Assembly (NCBI GenBank): GCA_006969385.1
Contig: CP030884.1
Location: forward strand, 2,418,001 to 2,482,000
Length of the DNA: 64,000 nucleotides
Origin: Planctomycetaceae bacterium
GTDB taxonomy: Bacteria > Planctomycetota > Phycisphaerae > UBA1845 > UTPLA1
Reading direction: 5' to 3'
Below the pieces are notes generated by a model, which was not told the DNA's origin, searched no databases, and saw nothing but the letters and a program-made list of their open reading frames with translations. A program made the position numbers and the translations under genes. Positions 54,711 through 61,783 of this stretch are shown in pieces. Numbering within the stretch: the stretch's first letter is position 1; each line of letters starts with the position of its first letter.

Positions 54711-55190
54711 ATGGATGGTCAGTTAGTAGGCGTGATAGTCGGTGCAATCATTGCGGGGTTGTCGGGTGCGACCGTTCAAGCGTTGCGAAACCGGCACCAA
54801 GTTGAGGGCGAATTTCGACAGGCGGTCAGCCGCTATTACGCGTACATGGTCGGTACAGTGGACGCTTTCTACTACTACAAAGTTTGCGGTGATGAGATGA
54901 AAGACAAGGACGTAGCCGATAGGGGAATGAGAGAGACGTATGTCGTCAAAGCCAACCATTACCACACTTGCTACACCGAGGCCACCATTGCTTATGCGAC
55001 CATCAGACGATACGGCGACAATAATACGCAAAGGGATGTTGACGCACTTGAACGGGAATGGAACCAATTGCAGATTGAGCCTCACGATGAAGAGCGGTGG
55101 AACACTTGGCGGAATGAATACACTTGGAAGTTAGAACAATTCCGCGATAGTGCCCGAATTGGTTCACGGTCCGACAGTGGCGGGAATTAG
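54711..55190 (+). CDS. hypothetical cargo protein, membrane-anchored
   Basis: 159 residues, with GAGAGG before the ATG. One N-terminal membrane anchor (residues 4-22, LVGVIVGAIIAGLSGATV) and a long helical soluble part rich in Tyr, Arg and Glu. No family recognised. It is convergent with the next gene and AT-richer than the host. Both lie in the cargo position between terminator and excisionase, where accessory or defence genes are often found; that is inference only. Confidence 0.6.
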   Translation: MDGQLVGVIVGAIIAGLSGATVQALRNRHQVEGEFRQAVSRYYAYMVGTVDAFYYYKVCGDEMKDKDVADRGMRETYVVKANHYHTCYTEATIAYATIRRYGDNNTQRDVDALEREWNQLQIEPHDEERWNTWRNEYTWKLEQFRDSARIGSRSDSGGN

Positions 55191-55198
55191 GTGGCTCG

Positions 55199-55843
55199 TT
55201 AGTTGAACTCGTCCGCACCATCGTCTTCGTTGACGTCGCCTTGCTCATCAATCTGGGGCCGAAAAACGACAAGCATAGAAATCAAGGAATGGGCGACAAT
55301 TGCGACCGCAGCAATAGAAATACTCCACCAAAATTCGCCGTCGAAATACCAAACACCTGATGCCGCGCAATAAATCAACATCACCAAAAGGATGTGGCCG
55401 AAGCTCGCGTCTCCTTTATCGTCTTCCTTGGAAGCCATGTATGTCAGTGGCAGATAGACAATCCCAAGCCCGAACAAGAAAGAGGGCAGCAAAGGGGCTA
55501 CCTGATTCTCAATAACAAAGTGATGAGTTACCGCGAGTCCCCAGATTGCAAGGGCCGCATTCGTCCAAAGTGAAACGATGAACGTGCTTAGCCAAACCAA
55601 AACTAGATTCTTTTTTGTTATTTCACGGTCAAGCAATAAACCCGATAGCAGAAACACCGGTAGCATTAGAAGTGTGAACCCCAACGGCATAACCATAATG
55701 TTCAATATTCCAAATAGTAGGAGCCGCCATTGCCACGTGAACAGTAGCCAGCCTCCACCGATCAACAAGCCGCCCAATGCTAGTATTGAAGAAATTGCGG
55801 ACGTGCCGTAACTGTACGCAGATTGTGAACTACCTCTATTCAC
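55199..55843 (-). CDS. hypothetical polytopic membrane cargo protein
   Basis: Start placed at GTG 55843, which has AAAGGA 7 to 9 nt upstream; an ATG at 55882 is in frame but without a site. About 214 residues with six membrane segments and a very acidic C-terminal tail. No recognised family. It is the only minus-strand gene of the element. Confidence 0.6.
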   Translation of the reverse strand: MNRGSSQSAYSYGTSAISSILALGGLLIGGGWLLFTWQWRLLLFGILNIMVMPLGFTLLMLPVFLLSGLLLDREITKKNLVLVWLSTFIVSLWTNAALAIWGLAVTHHFVIENQVAPLLPSFLFGLGIVYLPLTYMASKEDDKGDASFGHILLVMLIYCAASGVWYFDGEFWWSISIAAVAIVAHSLISMLVVFRPQIDEQGDVNEDDGADEFN

Positions 55844-56056
55844 GACCCAGTCCTTTCTATATAGACATTCCGCTAATTCCACCCATTTCCGGAACTTACA
55901 CCCACAAACGTACCCCGTTATTCACGCACCGCAAGCCGCAACGGCACCGGTTGTGATTCCGGTCAATCCGCGCATCCGGATAACTACTCGAAAACTGTGA
56001 ATAGGTATTTTTTCTTCGCAGCTGGCGCAGTCGTTTCAACATTTTCCCGTGTTCGC

Positions 56057-56062
56057 TATAAT
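56057..56062 (+). promoter_or_regulatory. candidate promoter -10 of the excisionase/replication operon
   Basis: TATAAT in the context GTTCGCTATA (56051-56060), 121 nt before the excisionase start. TTTCAA at 56034-56039 is a weak -35 at 17 nt spacing. Confidence 0.5.
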
Positions 56063-56122
56063 TCGCGTATTGCCGTATCCGGCAGGTCATTCGAGGAGGA
56101 AACAATAGGCGTCCGGTGGTTT

Positions 56123-56144
56123 CCACATTCACTTGCGAATGTGG
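56123..56144 (+). other. leader hairpin upstream of the excisionase gene
   Basis: CCACATTC (56123-56130) pairs perfectly with GAATGTGG (56137-56144) around ACTTGC. Just upstream (56094-56099) is a perfect AGGAGG with no ATG, GTG or TTG at normal distance. The leader may regulate translation of the operon. Confidence 0.45.
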
Positions 56145-56182
56145 CTGGGCGCTGAAGGTACGCGCTGAAAACGAGGTGCTGA

Positions 56183-56386
56183 ATGCGACAACTACCCACA
56201 CTTATTACCAAGCGGGATTTAGCTGCGGCCCTTGGGGTTACACCTAGGACAATCGAGAAATTGCGATTGCGCGGCGATGTGCCAGCACCGATCCGCGTTG
56301 GGGGCAGCGTTCGTTGGGATATAGATGAAGTTAGAAGTTGGCTACGGAAGGCCAAGGAGCCGTCGCAAGGTGCGACAATGACGTAA
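56183..56386 (+). CDS. excisionase-like helix-turn-helix protein (MerR/AlpA fold)
   Basis: 67 residues. LITKRDLAAALGVTPRTIEK is a winged helix-turn-helix of the HTH_17/excisionase type, followed by VGGSVRWDIDEVRSWLRKA. Such proteins direct integrases toward excision or switch on operon genes. First gene of the replication operon; 15 nt before the next gene. Confidence 0.85.
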   Translation: MRQLPTLITKRDLAAALGVTPRTIEKLRLRGDVPAPIRVGGSVRWDIDEVRSWLRKAKEPSQGATMT

Positions 56387-56401
56387 AGGAGTAAAACCAA
56401 A

Positions 56402-56710
56402 ATGAATAAACCAAAAAAGCCCGTAGGGGTGTTCCAGCACCGCCTACGGGCCAAGTCTCAGAATGTTGCGCCTGAGTACCATGAGCATTATAACAACCAC
56501 TCTAAAGAAATGAAGAGAAATGCAGGTGGATTCCTTCCTGCGAAATATCGCCGTCGGCGGCGCGACCTTGATTTGATGGGTGATGCGCGCGGTGACATGC
56601 ACGAACTAGTCCGCCGCGCTGTTGACGCCGTACGTTGTGGCGCGGGCGAGACCGCTGCGGCCCTAATGCGAAGCGCGGGCCGCGCGGTCGTGGATGGGGG
56701 GACCGAATGA
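56402..56710 (+). CDS. hypothetical basic protein of the element
   Basis: 102 residues, AAAGGAG before the ATG. Rich in Arg, Lys and His in the first 60 residues (AKYRRRRRDLDL), helical afterwards. No known family; a nucleic-acid-binding role is possible from its charge. Its stop overlaps the next ATG (ATGA). Confidence 0.6.
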   Translation: MNKPKKPVGVFQHRLRAKSQNVAPEYHEHYNNHSKEMKRNAGGFLPAKYRRRRRDLDLMGDARGDMHELVRRAVDAVRCGAGETAAALMRSAGRAVVDGGTE

Positions 56711-57243
56711 AGCCCCCAACCAACCCACACGCCTATGCGTTGTATCAGGTACACCAACTAAAAGACCTGACGCCCGTCGAGAGATCGGCTCTGCTCGCAA
56801 TATGGCAGATTCAGGGCTTGTGGAAGAAGCCAATCGGCCCCCGCGTGGTCGGTCACCTTTGCAACATTAGCACCGCCTTCGCAAAAAAGGTGCTCGCCAA
56901 GTTGAAGCAGAGAGGCTATCTCAGGTCCGACGGTGGCGACTTCCGGCCCGGATTCAAGCGTGTCGCTACCCGCCAAATCACAGCGAAAGCCGGACTGCCT
57001 GACCTACCAAAATCGGTGACCGCCGAGAATCCGCAGGAAGCGATTAACGCAAAAATCGGTGACCATGTGGTTACCGAAAATGAGAAAACAGCGACCAAAC
57101 CACCCCAAAAAATCGGTGACCATACGGATACCCTGACAGTAAATAGTTGCGGGGGCATTAAAAGCCCCCCGCAACAAAGTGACGAAGACTTGGTGACCGT
57201 GTACCCATTCACGTGGGGAAAAGCTGACGGGGTGGCAGCATGA
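56707..57243 (+). CDS. winged-helix replication protein-like
   Basis: 178 residues from ATG 56707. Residues about 20-75 form a winged helix (LTPVERSALLAIWQIQGLW, then ISTAFAKKVLAKLKQRGYL). The C-terminal part is low in conserved features, and its DNA carries three full copies of AAAATCGGTGACC. Coupled by ATGA overlaps to both neighbours. By position it could be the initiator that binds these repeats, but that is inference. Confidence 0.6.
   Translation: MKPPTNPHAYALYQVHQLKDLTPVERSALLAIWQIQGLWKKPIGPRVVGHLCNISTAFAKKVLAKLKQRGYLRSDGGDFRPGFKRVATRQITAKAGLPDLPKSVTAENPQEAINAKIGDHVVTENEKTATKPPQKIGDHTDTLTVNSCGGIKSPPQQSDEDLVTVYPFTWGKADGVAA
57009..57198 (+). repeat. iteron-like repeats within the winged-helix gene
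   Basis: AAAATCGGTGACC occurs at 57009-57021, 57052-57064 and 57109-57121, with a partial GGTGACC at 57192-57198. Further copies are in the primase gene at 57595-57605 and 58236-58247. The copies are read in two different frames (SVT and IGD), so the DNA rather than the peptide is conserved. Copy 2 is part of an inverted repeat CGGTGACC-ATGT-GGTTACCG. Confidence 0.65.
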
Positions 57244-59009
57244 CGAACAACGCCCTAGAGGCTGCAATCAAATACCTTAGCCTTGGTTGGCGGTGCATAC
57301 CGATTAACCCGGAAGATAAGAGTGCTTTGGTGAAGTGGAAGACAGGGACCAAAGGAACGGTCGATCAACTCAAGGAATGGTGGACTCAATGGCCGAATGC
57401 AATGGTTGCTGTCTTAACAGGCCCCGCCTCTGGCTTGCTTGTCGTTGACGTTGACACCGTAGAGGGTGGCCACCAAGACGGAATGGCGACGTTACGTGCA
57501 CTACAGGCTCAATACGGCCCCCTGAATGGTACTCTCGAAGCACGCACGCCAAGTGGTGGCATACACCTTTATTACGCATGGCCCGACCTTGAAGAATCGG
57601 TGACCATTCCGACGAAGGCAAACGCACTTGGTCCCGGCGTGGATATCAAATCGCGTGGCGGCTACGTCATTCTGCCCCCGTCCATTCGCGCTGACGGCAA
57701 GCCGTATGAATGGGTGGACGAATCCGAAGTGGTAGAGATACCGAACGATTGGCTTGTCGAGCGAATCACTAAGCGGATACGCGACAACCCGCCGGAATCC
57801 AGCAAGGCTGAAGCCACCTTTGAAGACGTGGCGCGATTCGTCGAAGAACTGACACGCACGCCGCCTGCCATTGAAGGCAGCGGCGGTGATACACACACCT
57901 TTCAGACATGTTGCCGTGCGGCAGTGGATTACAAGCTAACCCGCGAACAATTTCTAACCGCCATTGCAGACTGGAACAAACGGTGTTCCCCACCTTGGAC
58001 CGAGGACGAACTATTGCAGAAGTTTGAGAACGCGAAGAAATATGCCACCGGACAACCCGGCGCGGCGTTAGTGGATCGCCACGACGTTGACGAACAAATC
58101 AACAACGACCCTTTTGCCCAATTCGGTATCGCCGCAATCGGTAACAACCCCGCGACCTTTGCGCCGGTTGAGCACATCCCTACCGGTATCGAAGCTATCG
58201 ACGACCGCATTAACGGCCTTGGCGGATTACGTTCCAAATCGGTGACCCTTATTTGTGGAAAGCCGGGCGAAGGCAAAAGCACAGTCGCTGTCCAGATTGC
58301 GGCCAATGCAGCGGCAGAGGGCTGCCCGGTCGGAATAATCTCAGCCGAACTTGATAGCACCGACGTATTTCGGTTAGTCGCGGCGCAACATTCGAGAATC
58401 CCGCGTTGGAAGCTCGAAACCAATAAGGTTACAAACTCTGAAGCCGGTGATTATCGAAGAACGAAAGAAGCAATCGACGGTTGGCCCCTTCACATTCTCG
58501 ACAGCAACGCGTGGATCGGCGCGCTAGACCGCAACAAACTTCGCTCAGTCGTCGCCAAGGGTGTTGAGGCTTACGGATGGAAGTTGGTCGTGTTGGATTA
58601 TCTCGGCTTGCTCGCGCCGGTTTCCGGCGAAAACTCGTTTGAAACTGACCTAGAGAACTCGACTGCCATCAAGTATCTTGCCCGCGATTTTGATATCGCA
58701 CTTCTCGTCGTGTCAGCCATGCGCAAGTCCGCAAACTTTGCGAAGCCTACTAAATCAAAGGGAGCACCGTCTCTTGATGAAGTTACTGGCGCTGCTCGTA
58801 TCGGCTACGACGCGGCCAACGCGTTCTATATCCAGTCGAACCTCGACAAGCACCGACCAGACCGTGGACTACTCGAATTATGGTGCCAAAAAAGCCGGTA
58901 CAGCGGACTTGCAAAAACTGACAAGGTGATAACGCTCACGTGGCATCCTTATTCAGGTGCTGTAACCGACAAATTGAACTATGCGCACGGCGACGATTAC
59001 GCCGCTTAG
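57240..59009 (+). CDS. bifunctional DNA primase-polymerase / replicative helicase
   Basis: 589 residues. The N-terminal Prim-Pol domain (about 1-190) has the metal pair D70 and D72 (VVDVDT) and the SGGIH motif (H109). The C-terminal RecA-like helicase domain (about 310-560) has Walker A GKPGEGKST (about 340-348) and a Walker B-like LVVLDYLGLL. Such fused proteins start and unwind replication of plasmids, phages and satellites, so the element should replicate by itself at some stage. ATGA overlap with the winged-helix gene. Confidence 0.88.
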   Translation: MTNNALEAAIKYLSLGWRCIPINPEDKSALVKWKTGTKGTVDQLKEWWTQWPNAMVAVLTGPASGLLVVDVDTVEGGHQDGMATLRALQAQYGPLNGTLEARTPSGGIHLYYAWPDLEESVTIPTKANALGPGVDIKSRGGYVILPPSIRADGKPYEWVDESEVVEIPNDWLVERITKRIRDNPPESSKAEATFEDVARFVEELTRTPPAIEGSGGDTHTFQTCCRAAVDYKLTREQFLTAIADWNKRCSPPWTEDELLQKFENAKKYATGQPGAALVDRHDVDEQINNDPFAQFGIAAIGNNPATFAPVEHIPTGIEAIDDRINGLGGLRSKSVTLICGKPGEGKSTVAVQIAANAAAEGCPVGIISAELDSTDVFRLVAAQHSRIPRWKLETNKVTNSEAGDYRRTKEAIDGWPLHILDSNAWIGALDRNKLRSVVAKGVEAYGWKLVVLDYLGLLAPVSGENSFETDLENSTAIKYLARDFDIALLVVSAMRKSANFAKPTKSKGAPSLDEVTGAARIGYDAANAFYIQSNLDKHRPDRGLLELWCQKSRYSGLAKTDKVITLTWHPYSGAVTDKLNYAHGDDYAA

Positions 59010-59096
59010 CAAGACACGACCGCTCACTTGCTGGAAAACCTAACCCGCATGCCGCCACGTGCATATACGCGGACGATCCGCAGGAAGGCTGGCGAT

Positions 59097-60092
59097 ATGC
59101 CACAACCACTTTTACCCGAAGCGTTCCACAACACCACCCGGTATTACACGGGGGCGGACGTATCCAATTTAACCCCTCCCGGCGACTACGTTCTTAGTCA
59201 CGACGCTGAGAACCGATTCGCTGTGCCGATTACTGTCGCAGACCGTGACGCCGCCTACGGCTTGATTGCACAGCTTCAATCAATTTCTGGCGTATCTTCG
59301 CAAGAGATAAACGCCCTCATTGCGGACATTGAAGCCGGAATCCGCAGCGGCGACCGCAACGTGTTATCGCAGACCATGCAGGCCATTAGCGGTGCCACCG
59401 TCAACGCAGAGAATGCCGCACGGTTCGACGAAGCAGAAGCCGAAGCAGCAGCAACCATCGCCCGCAACGTGACCGACTTGGAAACGTTGGGCACCGACAC
59501 CAACAACCTGTTCGACGAACGCATTAGTCGTCTTAGCGGGTTCTTAAACAATCCCAGCAGCGTCCGTAGTGACGCCAGCCTTGCTGCAGCGTTGGGTGAA
59601 GTAGAAAACGCCATTGATACGCAAGTAAACCGTCAACGCACAACAGCGGCCAAGGGGTTGTCCGACGCCGGAATACGTGCATCTGGAAAACTCACCGACC
59701 GCGTAGCCAATGCCGAACTGCTCGGCACCGCTCAGAAGGGGCTTAACTTTTCCAACCTGTTGGGCGGCTTGCGAACGCAACGCGATACATTGCAAACGGA
59801 CCAAGGTAATTTCAATCTCGCGTTAACGGATTCGATTACCGGTGCCCGTGCTGGTGGGATTCCGCAGTTGACGAACCTGACGCAACTGGGGGCGAGTGCC
59901 AATCAGCCAATCGACTACACCACCAGCGGGCTAACCGCGTTGGATATCGACTCGCTCAATCAAGGGGCGCAACAGCAAGATTTTGGCAACTTCTTACAGG
60001 TTCTCAGCCTTGGTGCCGGAATTGCAAACAATTCAATCGCCGCCGGGAACAGCCTGTTCGGGCAAGGCGGCGCACTCTCGTTCAGGGGTTAA
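59097..60092 (+). CDS. hypothetical protein, possibly virion/ejection-like
   Basis: 331 residues; ATG 59097 is chosen because AGGAAGG (59082-59088) precedes it. The protein is Ala-, Asn- and Gly-rich with long helices (about 60-200) and a C-terminal part (LTQLGASANQPIDYTTSGLT) that resembles internal virion or DNA-ejection proteins of tailed phages in style. This is a weak impression from composition only. Confidence 0.5.
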   Translation: MPQPLLPEAFHNTTRYYTGADVSNLTPPGDYVLSHDAENRFAVPITVADRDAAYGLIAQLQSISGVSSQEINALIADIEAGIRSGDRNVLSQTMQAISGATVNAENAARFDEAEAEAAATIARNVTDLETLGTDTNNLFDERISRLSGFLNNPSSVRSDASLAAALGEVENAIDTQVNRQRTTAAKGLSDAGIRASGKLTDRVANAELLGTAQKGLNFSNLLGGLRTQRDTLQTDQGNFNLALTDSITGARAGGIPQLTNLTQLGASANQPIDYTTSGLTALDIDSLNQGAQQQDFGNFLQVLSLGAGIANNSIAAGNSLFGQGGALSFRG

Positions 60093-60094
60093 AC

Positions 60095-60607
60095 ATGGCA
60101 AAGCGAAATACTAAATTCAAACCCGGGAACAACGGCAACGTCGAACAACGCAAACGAAATCGCGAAAAGCTAAAGGCGTCCATACCGCCGTGCCCACCCA
60201 GCTATTCATTCATGCGGGCTGCGTGGGACCAACTAGCGGAGAAGGCGTTGAGGGGATGTGACAAAAGCCTGCACAAGCTGTGGGAGATTGCAGAACGGGA
60301 AGTTGGACAAGGCGGGAAGTCGGGTGAAGCGATAAACACCGACCGCCGACCGATCGCCAACAACAACTTGCCGCCCGCATGCCGTGCGTTACGTGAATCG
60401 TTAGACATCGACATTGCGTATATCGTTCAACGTCACGAAATGGGATTACCTGAAAGCGAGCCTGAGCGGCTACTTGCGGAAACAAGTTTAGCTATTCGCG
60501 ATAGCGGGTTAAAAGGCCGTGCCGCTCGCCGTGGTGAACAGATAGCCAAGGCGTGGAAGCAAGCTATGGAACTGTTGGACAGCGAGGAAAGTAATGGCAA
60601 AGAATGA
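60095..60607 (+). CDS. hypothetical protein of the element
   Basis: 170 residues, starting 2 nt after the previous stop. Basic N-terminus (KRNTKFKPGNNGNVEQRKRN, a KFKPGN pattern seen in some small phage packaging proteins), then helical. No firm family. It overlaps the next gene by 14 nt. Confidence 0.5.
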   Translation: MAKRNTKFKPGNNGNVEQRKRNREKLKASIPPCPPSYSFMRAAWDQLAEKALRGCDKSLHKLWEIAEREVGQGGKSGEAINTDRRPIANNNLPPACRALRESLDIDIAYIVQRHEMGLPESEPERLLAETSLAIRDSGLKGRAARRGEQIAKAWKQAMELLDSEESNGKE

Positions 60608-60965
60608 CCAACCGAACGAAGCCGATCTACTCGTTGACGAAGTGGGCATACTTGAGATTTATCGTGGCCTGCCGTTAGAACTCAAGGCACTTCTACACCA
60701 ACGAGTTAAGAACAATGGCGGCTTTCTAATGAACCCGGAACAAGCCAAACCCACAGAACCAAAGAACGAACACGAACGCGAGTTGCTCAATGATTTGCGA
60801 AGCATGGACGACCTTCGCCGTGTTGCGACTGCCTTCATGTTCCGTGCAATGGCGTCCTACATGCTCGGCAGGCGAAGTGTGTTGCAAGGCGGAGTGACGA
60901 AGTCTGACGACGTGACGACGTTTCAATCTGTCGGATTCATGCCGCCGACGCAAGGCAATGCGTAG
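60594..60965 (+). CDS. hypothetical protein of the element
   Basis: 123 residues, translationally coupled to the upstream gene. Helical and acidic in the first half, with ATAFMFRAMASYMLGRRS in the middle. Not recognised. Last gene of the replication-centred operon. Confidence 0.5.
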   Translation: MAKNDQPNEADLLVDEVGILEIYRGLPLELKALLHQRVKNNGGFLMNPEQAKPTEPKNEHERELLNDLRSMDDLRRVATAFMFRAMASYMLGRRSVLQGGVTKSDDVTTFQSVGFMPPTQGNA

Positions 60966-61087
60966 TTGCTGGAATGGCGTGGGTGTACGGGACTCCAAGC
61001 GTTTCTGCAAGAAGTTTTTTTTACAGGGTGGATAGGGGTGTAGGGAAGTTAAAGCGCGAGAGAAAAGGGGCGGGGTTTCCTTAATCT

Positions 61088-61097
61088 TGTATATACA
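61088..61097. promoter_or_regulatory. TGTATATACA palindrome
   Basis: A perfect 10-bp palindrome within the gene-free, AT-richer stretch 60966-61397. It could be an operator or part of an origin. Confidence 0.3.
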
Positions 61098-61271
61098 TAC
61101 AGAGCCCCAAACGCTGTGGCAAACCTCCCTTTGCGCGACCCCACCCGTGATAGTGTTACGGCAACTTGTCTATATAGTCGCACGCCATGCCGGGAAGGTG
61201 ATAGGAATAAGCTAGGGTTTTGATACCAGTAATATTGCTAAATCAAAGTTATTAAAATCTGGATTATTTAT

Positions 61272-61299
61272 TTGACTTCGCCGATACCGGTGATATCTT
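61272..61299 (+). promoter_or_regulatory. candidate promoter of the 99-residue gene
   Basis: TTGACT (61272-61277) and TATCTT (61294-61299) are 16 nt apart. The transcript would have a leader with a 7-bp hairpin (GGCCCCG at 61337-61343 with CGGGGCC at 61359-61365) before the ATG at 61398. Confidence 0.5.
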
Positions 61300-61397
61300 T
61301 TGTTTAGTCGGTCGCGCGTTGCACCGGCAATAAGTTGGCCCCGCGTTGCGGTAACAACCGGGGCCGTTGGTCCTAACCTAAATGAGAGGCTAGAACA

Positions 61398-61697
61398 ATG
61401 AACGATTCTAACACCACCACCACCAATCGAACCACCACGACCGACGAACTTCAAGCCGCCGTTGAAGCTGCCGCCGTTTCTGGTTACACCGGCTTGCCGG
61501 AAGGCACCGAAACGCAGTTGGTGCACGTAGAAGTGTTTCTCGTCACCAACGACGACCCCACCCAAGATGACTTGAGCGGCGACTATAAGCACGAATTGAA
61601 CTTTCGCGTTCCCGTCGATCAGTGCGGTGACATTGCCAAGGCTGTTGGTGAAGCCCTTCGTCCCTTCGCCGGTTATCGTGTCGAACTGCCTAACTAA
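61398..61697 (+). CDS. hypothetical small protein of the element
   Basis: 99 residues, GAGAGG before the ATG. The N-terminus is a Thr/Asn-rich run (TTTTNRTTTTDE), then a compact alpha/beta part with HVEVFLVTNDDP and ELNFRVP. It has its own promoter and terminator, so it is a single-gene unit just before the integrase. Not recognised. Confidence 0.6.
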   Translation: MNDSNTTTTNRTTTTDELQAAVEAAAVSGYTGLPEGTETQLVHVEVFLVTNDDPTQDDLSGDYKHELNFRVPVDQCGDIAKAVGEALRPFAGYRVELPN

Positions 61698-61714
61698 TTC
61701 TAGGTAGCATGGGG

Positions 61715-61750
61715 AAGCCCTCGGCATATCGCTGGGGGCTTTCTTTTTTT
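61715..61750 (+). terminator. rho-independent terminator before the integrase gene
   Basis: AAGCCCTCGGC (61715-61725) pairs with GCTGGGGGCTT (61731-61741) and is followed by CTTTTTTT. It separates the 99-residue gene from int. Confidence 0.85.
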
Positions 61751-61783
61751 CTCACACTTCAAAACCTAGCTAGGGGATTCGAT

